Assembly: GCA_026988035.1 (NCBI GenBank)
Contig: JALSLY010000076.1
Location: 1 to 64,000 of the forward strand
Source of the DNA: Thermotogae bacterium
GTDB lineage: Bacteria > Thermotogota > Thermotogae > Mesoaciditogales > Mesoaciditogaceae
Length of the DNA: 64,000 nucleotides
Direction of reading: 5' to 3'
Position numbers and translations under genes: made by a program. The notes below the pieces were generated by a model. That model was given only the letters and a program-made list of their open reading frames with translations, did not search any database and was not told where the DNA came from. Shown in pieces: positions 52,637 to 61,388 of the stretch (position 1 is the stretch's first letter; the number at the start of each line of letters is the position of its first letter).

Positions 52637-54523
52637 GTGAAATCTTTCGCGTTTTTTCTTTTGTTCTTATGTATAGCGGTGCTTTCGTTTGCAATACAAA
52701 TAGGAACTCTAACCGCGAGTCCCATCTATGCTCTCAAAGGGGATTCATTTACTTTGTCTATAACACTCTCGCCAACATCTGATGTAAAAAGCGCATACCT
52801 AATGCTCTACAATTCTTGTACCAAATCGACTGAAACTTTTTACATTCCACAGATATATGGTGATATCTACAAGTGGGTATACACCTCCTATAATTCTTGT
52901 AATTTTAAAGCACAAGTTCAGGTCACTTTAAAATCCACAAGTGCTACGCTTCTTTCAAATGTGGCAACTTTTACAACAGATATACCTGCTGCCAGCGTGA
53001 AATCAACGATAGTTTACGTGCCATTTATCACCAATGCGACAAAAACATGGATAGTTAATGCGCTTGATATAGGCTCGAAAACCTTAACGTTTACCACAAT
53101 TTCGTCTCCGTCTGGGCTTTCGATTTCTCCCAGTAGTGGAAGTATTCAGCCGGGAGAATCAACCAATTTCTATATAACTCAAACAGGGTTCTTTTTGCCG
53201 GGGGAGATTTACGTTTTAGACGCTTTTATGAATACTAATGATCCGAGAGTAAACTATTCGAGATACCTGCTAGCACGTGTTATCATGGGGCCAGATGGGT
53301 TAGTAATGACACCTGTTCGGCTTTCGAGCAACCATGCGTTTGTTGATAGCGATGTGGGTTTCAATTTTTCGATATGGAAGCATAATGTCACTTTGAATTA
53401 CGTGTATGTAATTTGGAATACTCCAAGTGGTTCAAAAATTTTTAATTTCACACCTGGGCAAGAATGCTTTTCTGCTTCAATAAGGGTGACTTCTCCAGGG
53501 ACTTATGTGCTTTCCCAAATAAGACTAAGTTACACGTATAAAGGTTCTAATAATTCCATCACGTATTACCCCGATTTGAAAGTAAAGGTTGCTAAGTCGT
53601 CAAATTCTATGGATCTGCGTTTGACAAACGGTACGTCCGATGTTGGAATATTTTTAAAATCTTCTTCCACACCAACGGTTTACGCGATCGATGGAACTCT
53701 CAAGGAAAAACTTTATGTTAAGAAGGCCAAAACTACGTGGATAGCATCTTATACTTATTCTGATGTACCTGGACGTGTGACGATTCTTTCAACATTTGAT
53801 GGAACAGATTATGTACTATCCAAGTCATTTGAAAGATACCAAGTATCAAGTGCCAAATTAATAAACTTTAACGGTGGATGGATATCTATTCCAAGCGGTA
53901 CTTTTGCATCTTCCACAATTGTTTCTGTATTTTCGAGCACCTTATTTTCAAATAATTTGTATGCCGGATTTTCGAATTTCAATCAAGTGTCCAACAGTGT
54001 GAGCTTGGTTTCAAAGTCCAATCCTTTGGCGACGATAACTTATCATCTCTATTTTGACACAAACGCCGTAAATGGGTTGTTCGGTAATGTGAGAGTTTAC
54101 AAATTAACAGGTGAAAATTCGTGGAGTCTCATGTCAACGAAACCAAGCATTGAAAATGACATAGCTACATTTGGTGGGGAAACAGGAACATATGCTTTGG
54201 GACTTACTGCGAATATTGACAAATCTTCTAAGCCGAGGATCGTCTCCTTTACGGCAGTTCCGAAGAAACTTGTTGGACCTGGAAATGTTCAATTCATCCT
54301 TACTGTGGATAAAGACTGCTATTATAGGTTGCTAATTTACGATATGCGTGGCAGAGTAGTGGCGATTCAACGTGGAAAAGCTCTTAGGTCTCTTGGAAAT
54401 TTATTATACGTTTTGAATCCGACGACAATTTCAAATGGATTGTATGTGGCAGTTGTGGCCATTGGACCTTCACCAGGTTTGATAACAGAAACTGTATCAA
54501 CCTCATTTGCGATCGTTAGGTAG
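52637..54523 (+). CDS. secreted multi-domain Ig-like surface protein
   Basis: 628 residues from GTG 52637, which has AAAGGGGG upstream and gives a signal peptide (FAFFLLFLCIAVLSFA). Several beta-sandwich-like modules follow, and the last 80 residues (RLLIYDMRGRVVA, then NGLYVAVVAIG) resemble the FlgD/C-terminal-sorting type Ig fold. Followed 17 bp later by a barrel gene. Family not recognised. Confidence 0.65.
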   Translation: MKSFAFFLLFLCIAVLSFAIQIGTLTASPIYALKGDSFTLSITLSPTSDVKSAYLMLYNSCTKSTETFYIPQIYGDIYKWVYTSYNSCNFKAQVQVTLKSTSATLLSNVATFTTDIPAASVKSTIVYVPFITNATKTWIVNALDIGSKTLTFTTISSPSGLSISPSSGSIQPGESTNFYITQTGFFLPGEIYVLDAFMNTNDPRVNYSRYLLARVIMGPDGLVMTPVRLSSNHAFVDSDVGFNFSIWKHNVTLNYVYVIWNTPSGSKIFNFTPGQECFSASIRVTSPGTYVLSQIRLSYTYKGSNNSITYYPDLKVKVAKSSNSMDLRLTNGTSDVGIFLKSSSTPTVYAIDGTLKEKLYVKKAKTTWIASYTYSDVPGRVTILSTFDGTDYVLSKSFERYQVSSAKLINFNGGWISIPSGTFASSTIVSVFSSTLFSNNLYAGFSNFNQVSNSVSLVSKSNPLATITYHLYFDTNAVNGLFGNVRVYKLTGENSWSLMSTKPSIENDIATFGGETGTYALGLTANIDKSSKPRIVSFTAVPKKLVGPGNVQFILTVDKDCYYRLLIYDMRGRVVAIQRGKALRSLGNLLYVLNPTTISNGLYVAVVAIGPSPGLITETVSTSFAIVR

Positions 54524-54540
54524 AGGGGGAGTGGTATTTC

Positions 54541-55383
54541 GTGAAAAAGGTGTTAGTGGTATTTTTGGTATCTTTGCTAAGTATCTCTGTCTTTGCCAAC
54601 GTTGTAAATGAAATAAATGATCCTTCGGCTTATTCTCGAGCAATGGGAGGAGCAATATATGCACTCTATACTGGTCCACAGTCGATTAGCTACAATCCAG
54701 CTGGCATGGCAACTGGGAGAGATGCAGTATTTTTTTCACATATAGAACACTTTTTTGGTGTGGTACGAAATGAATTTTTGAGTGGTTCTTTTAGATTGAA
54801 AAACATTTACGTAGGTGGTGCTATTCAATACACTTATCCTGTTGACGAGCTTAATTACGATCAGTACAAATTGAATGGAGCTGTTGCTTACAAAATTGGA
54901 GAAAATACTTTCGGACTTGGTTTAAATGCATGGATAGGGAGTAATATAAAAAATGGTTTTTCTATGGATTTTGGCTCGATAATCAAATATGAGAATTTTA
55001 ATTTCGCAGTAGTGGTGAAAAATGCCTTTGCTTCAATCACATGGGCATCCACTCCATCCACCTCGCAATCGTATACTCCCGAATTGATCTTTGGAGCTTC
55101 ATACATTGGTCAGAGGTACACTTTGAATTCTTATGTTAATTTTGTTTCTGGTGAGTTAGGATTGGGAGCGGAGATTCCAGTGACGTCTTTCTTCAGTTTG
55201 TTGGGTGGTTATAGAATGACCTTTTATAAAGAGTTGTCGAAGGAAGTTAGTGTGGGAACAAGAATTTATTATCATGGACTTGATCTTGACATTGCTTACG
55301 TTTTCAAAGGATCCCTTCAATTTGGTGATGTTATAAATCCTTTCTACGTGTCTTTAACGTACAACTTTTCAGGAGGGATTTGA
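54541..55383 (+). CDS. outer-membrane beta-barrel, PorV/UPF0164-like
   Basis: 280 residues, GTG start with GGGGGAG upstream, signal peptide (VVFLVSLLSISVFA). The N-terminal segment SRAMGGAIYALYTGPQSISY followed by NPAGMA is the conserved PorV/PorQ-like start. Strand-rich to the C-terminus. Directly followed by mutS2. Confidence 0.75.
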   Translation: MKKVLVVFLVSLLSISVFANVVNEINDPSAYSRAMGGAIYALYTGPQSISYNPAGMATGRDAVFFSHIEHFFGVVRNEFLSGSFRLKNIYVGGAIQYTYPVDELNYDQYKLNGAVAYKIGENTFGLGLNAWIGSNIKNGFSMDFGSIIKYENFNFAVVVKNAFASITWASTPSTSQSYTPELIFGASYIGQRYTLNSYVNFVSGELGLGAEIPVTSFFSLLGGYRMTFYKELSKEVSVGTRIYYHGLDLDIAYVFKGSLQFGDVINPFYVSLTYNFSGGI

Positions 55384-57687
55384 GTGCGGGTAGACAACGA
55401 GACCTTAAAAGAGTTGGAATTTGAATCTGTACTTGAGATTTTGAAATCGAAGGCCTTCTCGGACTATGGGAGGGCCTACTTCGATTCACCCAAATTTTTT
55501 GATGATCCTTTCAGGATATACGATCAAGTTAATGAAGTAATACCTAAGATACAAGATATTTCATCCATTTTCTACCGCGTTGAAAACCTTACAAAAGTCC
55601 TTAAATCTGTGTTGGAAGGGAAGATTCTTGAATCTAAGCAGATTTTCGATTTCTCCAATCTTTTCAAAATATCTAAGAAACTGTCAGGGATTCTTGAAGA
55701 TACCCAAACTTTAGGGAAACTTTCGAAGATGTTGAACCCTCCTAAGGGTTTTATCGAGAAATGTGAACGCACGTTTAATTTGGATGGAACGATAAGGGAC
55801 AATGCAACGCCCACGCTTTTTAGAATAAAAAGGGAGTTAAAAGCGATTGATAGAAACATTAATGAAAAGGTTAGAAAACTCCTTTTTGATGGGGTGAATA
55901 AAGGCTACATCACTGATGCGCTTGTAGTTCAACGTCACGATAGGTACGTGCTTCCTGTTAATGCCGCCAAGCACACGATGGTAAGAGGGATCGTTCATGG
56001 TCAATCTTCCAGCGGGGTTACTTATTATGTTGAACCGGAAGAGTTGATTCAGTTAAACGACGCACTTGCAATTTATCGTTCAAAAGAAGCTGTGGAAATA
56101 TCACGAATATTAGCGGCGCTCACGAAGATGATATACGACAATTCTCAGAAGATATCAGATTTAATGCGCGCTCTTGGAGAATTTGATGCATTGTGTGCAC
56201 GTGCACGATATGCGATACAAAATGGATGCATTTTTCCTAACATTAGAAAAGACGGCGCTTTGCGTATAATATCTGGACGCAATCCATTAATCGCTGTGGA
56301 AAAAGTTGTGCCAATAAATTTTGAACTTGGTTCTGAGGATCATGTGATAATACTGAGTGGACCTAACACAGGTGGAAAAACAGCTACTTTGAAAATCATA
56401 GGCTTGTTTGTTTTGATGACTACCATGGGGATTCCCATTCCCGCAATGAGTGGCACAGAGATTTCTGTTTTCGATTCCCTTTTTTCAGACATAGGAGACA
56501 ATCAATCAGTTAGAGACGAATTGAGTACCTTTTCTGCAAGAGTTATGCGCGAAGATCGGATTTACAAATCGGCTAATGAAAGAACTCTTGTACTTATTGA
56601 CGAAATAGGAGATGGGACTGAACCTGCCGAAGGCACAGCTTTTGCCAAATCAATGATAGAGCTTCTAATGGAACGTGGCGTTCGTGCGGTTGTTACAACT
56701 CATCTTCCTGGGCTGAAAACCTTGGCTTTTACAAATAAGGGGATTAGAAACGCATCAGTCGGTTTTGACATCGGCACCATGACACCCACATATCGAATAC
56801 ACATGGATATGCCTGGAAGAAGCCACGCGTTTGAAATGGTCAAGAAGCTCGAAGTTTCTGCTGATCTGATCAGAGAATTTGCAAAAAACCGTACGGTTTC
56901 CCTTTCGAAAACAGATTTGCTGGTTGAAGAGTTGCAAACAAAAATTCATGAGTATGAAGAAAAGTCTGAAGAACTTAAAAAGAAAGAAGAAGAACTTTTG
57001 AAAAAGGAACGTGATTTTTGGAAGAAGTTTGAAAAGTTGAAAGAGAATAGGTTAGAAGATCTCTCAAATGAGGTAAAAGAACTTTCCACCAACTTAACAG
57101 AAGTTAAAAAAGAGTTGGAAAAAGCCATTCACACAGTGCGTTCTTCGAGCGATCTGAGTGAATTGAAAAGACAAGATAAAAAGATTGCTGCTTTAAAAGA
57201 GAGAATAAATGACTTCGCAATTTCAAGAAGCCACTCAGTCAAAAAGATAGGTATGGGATCTCATGTAAAAATTGCAGGAACTGATGCACAAGGTATCGTT
57301 ATCGGCGAGGAAAAGGACAAGATCATTGTGGAAGTGGGAAATGTTCAGATAAAGATTGTACCAGAAAGGGTAAAACTCATCGAAGAGTCAGGATCTCTGA
57401 GCTTAATTCAGAAAACAGCTAAACAAATTGACTATGTGATGTCAGAAAAAAACTCAGGGCGAATAGACGTGCGTGGAATGACTGTGGAAGATGCACTTCC
57501 AAACGTTGAAGAGTTTGTGGATCGTGTGCTACAATCTAATTCGATAGGATACGTGATACACGGGAAAGGAACCGGAAGATTGGCCAATGGTATTTGGGCG
57601 TTTTTGCGTTCAAAACGAGTTCCCTTTCGGATAGGTAGAAAAGGTGAGGGAGGAACGGGTGTTACTGTGATAGGAGTGGAAAAATGA
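55384..57687 (+). CDS. mutS2: MutS2 family ATPase/endonuclease
   Basis: 767 residues. ABC-type ATPase with GPNTGGKTATLK and LIDEIGDGTEPAEG, a coiled coil (about 510-615) and a C-terminal Smr nuclease domain (IDVRGMTVEDAL ... VIHGKGTGRL). It acts on branched DNA and can rescue collided ribosomes. GTG start with GGAGGG upstream. Confidence 0.95.
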   Translation: MRVDNETLKELEFESVLEILKSKAFSDYGRAYFDSPKFFDDPFRIYDQVNEVIPKIQDISSIFYRVENLTKVLKSVLEGKILESKQIFDFSNLFKISKKLSGILEDTQTLGKLSKMLNPPKGFIEKCERTFNLDGTIRDNATPTLFRIKRELKAIDRNINEKVRKLLFDGVNKGYITDALVVQRHDRYVLPVNAAKHTMVRGIVHGQSSSGVTYYVEPEELIQLNDALAIYRSKEAVEISRILAALTKMIYDNSQKISDLMRALGEFDALCARARYAIQNGCIFPNIRKDGALRIISGRNPLIAVEKVVPINFELGSEDHVIILSGPNTGGKTATLKIIGLFVLMTTMGIPIPAMSGTEISVFDSLFSDIGDNQSVRDELSTFSARVMREDRIYKSANERTLVLIDEIGDGTEPAEGTAFAKSMIELLMERGVRAVVTTHLPGLKTLAFTNKGIRNASVGFDIGTMTPTYRIHMDMPGRSHAFEMVKKLEVSADLIREFAKNRTVSLSKTDLLVEELQTKIHEYEEKSEELKKKEEELLKKERDFWKKFEKLKENRLEDLSNEVKELSTNLTEVKKELEKAIHTVRSSSDLSELKRQDKKIAALKERINDFAISRSHSVKKIGMGSHVKIAGTDAQGIVIGEEKDKIIVEVGNVQIKIVPERVKLIEESGSLSLIQKTAKQIDYVMSEKNSGRIDVRGMTVEDALPNVEEFVDRVLQSNSIGYVIHGKGTGRLANGIWAFLRSKRVPFRIGRKGEGGTGVTVIGVEK

Positions 57688-59702
57688 TATTTGCTCTTGA
57701 CATTGGGACGAGAACAGTAATTGGTGTGATAGCTGAAGAGATAGAGAGTGGAATTCGAGTTTTAGATTTTGAGATCGTTGAGCATGAGGAAAGGGCAATG
57801 CTTGACGGGCAAATAAATGATGTACCTAAAGTTGCACGTGCAGTAATGCGTGTTAAAAATGTGCTTGAAGAAAGATTGAAAACTAAGATAGAAAAGGTTT
57901 CAACAGCTGTTGCAGGTCGTTTTTTGAAAACAGTTGTGGGAGAGGCTGTGGAAAGGATTCCTGCATCAAAAATAGATGGAGATTTTGTGAGAGCACTTGA
58001 ATTTCGCGCTCTTTCAGATGCGGTTGAGAAAAATGGCCAATCTCGTGACTACTGTGTTGGATATTCGATTTTGGAGTACGCGGTTGATAATGAAAAAGTT
58101 AGGAATTTGATAGGGCAATTTGGAGAAAAAGCCACTGTTAGCGTAATAGCTGCCTTTCTTCCACAACGTATGGTAGAAGCGCTTTTCTCAGTTATGAAAG
58201 AAACCGGCTTATCGCTCGAGTATCTCACTCTTGAACCGATGGCAGCTATGAATCTTGTGGTACCACAAGATTTGAGAAGGTTAAATATAGCTCTTATTGA
58301 TGTTGGAGCTGGAACATCTGATATAGCAATCAGCAGAGATGGAACGATAGTTGCATACGGTATGATACCTATGGCTGGAGATGAGATAACCGAAAAGATC
58401 TGTGATGCACATCTTTTGAGCTTTCAAGATGGTGAACGCCTCAAGCGTGCAATTGGAGATGGAGAACTTCCAAAGGTGGAAAATATTCTTGGGATTCCAG
58501 TAAATACCACACGTGAAGAGCTACTTAACATTGTCAATCCAGTTAGTGATTCCATAACTGATGAGATAGCTAAGATCATTCTTGATTTGAACGGCAAAGT
58601 TCCAGCGGCGGTTGTGATAGTTGGTGGAGGCGCAAAAGTGCCTGGATTTACAAAACTTGTCGCAGAAAAACTTTCTTTACCTATAAACAGGGTGGCACTT
58701 CGAGGTGTTGAAAACATAGTGTATGCGCAGGATATTACTGGAAAAATGAAAGGAAGCGAATTTGTTACGCCGGTTGGAATTGCTCATTCTGCAAGGTTTA
58801 ACATATCGAAGATTTTCAAACAGGTAACTGTAAATTCGCGTACCGTTCAGCTCATGAATCTTACAGGTCGTGAAGATGTCTTACAGGCTCTAATGCAAGG
58901 TGGATTCAATGTAAAAGAAATTCTTGGAAGTCCTTCTGCTGGCATAACGTATGAATTGAATGGAGAAGTGGTGGTAGTACCTGGCAATATGCCGGAGCCT
59001 CATGTAAGTATCAATGGTAAGCACGCCACACTTCGAACTCATGTGAACGATGGTGACATAATAGAAGTATCGCCATCCGATGGGAAACCAGCAGTAATAA
59101 GGGTTAAAGACGTTGTGAAACCCGTGAAAGTTTTTATTGACGGAGAGCCCGTTGAAGTTTTTCCAAGGGTAAAGATAAACTCAAAAGATGTCTCTGCTGA
59201 TGAAATAATATCTGACGGAGATTCTGTAGAATTTAGAGAACGTGTGGATGTGGAAGATGTGATAAAGATGCTTAATTTACGCTGCCAAGTTAAGGTAAAC
59301 GGTAACATTTATTCCCTTTCCAACTTTACAATAGTGGGAGAAAATGGAGAGCCAATTAAAACCGTGGAACCCGAACAAGTACTAAGACTTAAATCCAAGA
59401 ATCTTACAATTGGGGAATTCTTCAACCGCATAGGTATTGGTACTCTTTCAATAAATGTCAATTCAAAAGAAATGAGAATTCCACTTCCTGCTCAGATAAA
59501 AATTAACGGAGAAGAAGCTCAACTTAATACTTTGATCAATTGTGGTGATGATATAGAAGCGTTGTTCGGAAAACTCAGGATCTTGGATGTCTTCAAATTT
59601 TTGAAATTCACTCCAGATGGATTCAAAGTTTTGCTCAACGGATCGCTTTCAGACTTGAGAGAAGAGCTGAGAAATGGTGATAAAATTGAGGCGATTCTTT
59701 GA
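57684..59702 (+). CDS. FtsA/PilM-like actin-fold ATPase with a C-terminal repeat region
   Basis: 672 residues. The first 380 have ASKHA motifs (DIGTRTVIGV, DVGAGTSDIA, VGGGAKVPGF). From about 390 on, at least four modules share the pattern VxINGK...GDxIE (near 439-465, 494-520, 603-630 and 647-672). Long FtsA-like proteins of this type occur in Firmicutes and Thermotogota near mutS2. Role at the membrane or in cell division is inferred. Confidence 0.8.
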   Translation: MIFALDIGTRTVIGVIAEEIESGIRVLDFEIVEHEERAMLDGQINDVPKVARAVMRVKNVLEERLKTKIEKVSTAVAGRFLKTVVGEAVERIPASKIDGDFVRALEFRALSDAVEKNGQSRDYCVGYSILEYAVDNEKVRNLIGQFGEKATVSVIAAFLPQRMVEALFSVMKETGLSLEYLTLEPMAAMNLVVPQDLRRLNIALIDVGAGTSDIAISRDGTIVAYGMIPMAGDEITEKICDAHLLSFQDGERLKRAIGDGELPKVENILGIPVNTTREELLNIVNPVSDSITDEIAKIILDLNGKVPAAVVIVGGGAKVPGFTKLVAEKLSLPINRVALRGVENIVYAQDITGKMKGSEFVTPVGIAHSARFNISKIFKQVTVNSRTVQLMNLTGREDVLQALMQGGFNVKEILGSPSAGITYELNGEVVVVPGNMPEPHVSINGKHATLRTHVNDGDIIEVSPSDGKPAVIRVKDVVKPVKVFIDGEPVEVFPRVKINSKDVSADEIISDGDSVEFRERVDVEDVIKMLNLRCQVKVNGNIYSLSNFTIVGENGEPIKTVEPEQVLRLKSKNLTIGEFFNRIGIGTLSINVNSKEMRIPLPAQIKINGEEAQLNTLINCGDDIEALFGKLRILDVFKFLKFTPDGFKVLLNGSLSDLREELRNGDKIEAIL

Positions 59703-60985
59703 ATTTAGCTGGAGTGATGTCAGTAATAGTTTTCTCAATAGCATATCTTTTCATAGCCACTGAAAAAGTAAACAAAACTGTGGTGGCCATTTTGGGGGCC
59801 ACAACAATGATTTTTTTTGGTCTTTTTCTTGAAAAAGAAAAGGTTTGGGCGACATATGTGGATTTCAACACCATATTCTTGCTCATGGGAATGATGACCT
59901 TTGTTAGTGTCATAGAAGAGAGCGGACTTTTTCAATACATAGGAGTGAAATTCGCCCAATCAGCTGGAGCTTCTCCAAAAAAACTTTTTCTCTCTCTTTC
60001 TTTGTTTGTAGCCATTATGTCTGGTTTCCTTGATAACGTGACCACCATACTTGTAGCGATGCCCCTGACTTTTGCCATAACAGAACCACTGGACTTGGAT
60101 CCGATTCCATTTGTCATAGGTGAGATTTTCGCATCAAATATTGGTGGTACTATGACGCTGATAGGTGACCCACCAAATATAATGATAGGATCTGAAGCCA
60201 AACTTGATTTTATACAGTTTCTTTGGAATACAGGGCCAGCTGCGCTTGTGGTGCTTCTTTTATCTGATATGTTCATCCTTTTTTTATTCAGAAGGGAATT
60301 TAGAAAGCGTTTAGACAAAAAAGTGATAAACAGTTTAGATCCAAGATCTTCCATAAAAAGCAAGCGAGATTTCACGTTATCCACCGTTTTTCTCATTATA
60401 ACTATGGTAATGTTTCTGCTTCAAAGTGTAACTCACATTGAAAATTCGGCGATAGCCATGGCTGCAGGATTTACATCTATTCTGTTTTTAGGAAAAAATA
60501 GAGTTGATTACATACTCAAAAAAGTCGATTGGTCAACACTTATGTTCTTTCTTGGACTATTTGTTATGGTAGGTGCACTTGGAGATACAGGTGTTTTAAA
60601 GCTTTTGGCAAATTTTTTGATAGTTCTTGCACATGGTTCTTACAAATTAACAGAAGCCGTGATAATATCGCTGTCCGCCATGTTATCCTCTATAATTGAC
60701 AATGTTCCTTTGACGGCAACTCTCATACCTGTTATAAGGTCTATGCATGCTATCAATCCAAAAGTTTATGCCGATATTAATTCATTGTGGTGGTCACTCA
60801 GCCTCGGAGCGTGTCTTGGTGGCAATGGCTCAGCTATTGGAGCTTCCGCAAATGTTGTCGCGCTTGCATTGTTGAAACATTCTTATAACAAGGAAATAAG
60901 TTTCATGAAATTTTTGAAATATGGCATTATGGTTTTGGCATTGGGGATAATTGTATCAATTGCATATGTTTTCTTGAGGTATTGA
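59699..60985 (+). CDS. ArsB/NhaD-superfamily anion or sodium/proton transporter
   Basis: 428 residues with about eleven membrane segments. The paired motifs DNVTTILVAMP and GGTMTLIGDPPNIMIG in the first half, and DNVPLTATLIP and GGNGSAIGASANVVA in the second, are those of the ion transporter superfamily. TTG start overlapping the previous TGA. Ion not determined. Confidence 0.88.
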   Translation: MNLAGVMSVIVFSIAYLFIATEKVNKTVVAILGATTMIFFGLFLEKEKVWATYVDFNTIFLLMGMMTFVSVIEESGLFQYIGVKFAQSAGASPKKLFLSLSLFVAIMSGFLDNVTTILVAMPLTFAITEPLDLDPIPFVIGEIFASNIGGTMTLIGDPPNIMIGSEAKLDFIQFLWNTGPAALVVLLLSDMFILFLFRREFRKRLDKKVINSLDPRSSIKSKRDFTLSTVFLIITMVMFLLQSVTHIENSAIAMAAGFTSILFLGKNRVDYILKKVDWSTLMFFLGLFVMVGALGDTGVLKLLANFLIVLAHGSYKLTEAVIISLSAMLSSIIDNVPLTATLIPVIRSMHAINPKVYADINSLWWSLSLGACLGGNGSAIGASANVVALALLKHSYNKEISFMKFLKYGIMVLALGIIVSIAYVFLRY

Positions 60986-60986
60986 C

Positions 60987-61388
60987 ATGCCAGATTGTGG
61001 GACGTACATCGTGAAGATAAAAGTAAAAAAATCAATAGAGATAGTCATTGGTTCTCTTGGAAAAATGAGATTTGAGCCAGGAATTTATGTTTATGTCGGC
61101 TCAGCGATGAATTCAATTTCTGGTAGAATTAAGCGTCATGTGAAGAAATCAAAAAAGCTTCATTGGCATATAGATTATCTAACCAGCGCATCGGAAGTTG
61201 ATGTGATTGGTGCTTATGCTTTTTATGATAAAAAGATAGAAGAAAAGGTGTCTTTTGAATTTTCTAAAAGATATAGAGCGGTTGGAAAATTTGGGGCATC
61301 AGACATGAGACGAGTGAACTCTAATCTTTACATTGCCGATGAAGATGTGGATAAATTCATAGAATTGTTAGGTGGCGTATCGATTTGA
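60987..61388 (+). CDS. DUF123 GIY-YIG-like nuclease-fold protein
   Basis: 133 residues. GTYIVKIKV, FEPGIYVYVGSAMNSISGRI and KLHWHIDYLTS are typical of DUF123. Starts 1 bp after the transporter. Function unknown. Confidence 0.88.
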   Translation: MPDCGTYIVKIKVKKSIEIVIGSLGKMRFEPGIYVYVGSAMNSISGRIKRHVKKSKKLHWHIDYLTSASEVDVIGAYAFYDKKIEEKVSFEFSKRYRAVGKFGASDMRRVNSNLYIADEDVDKFIELLGGVSI

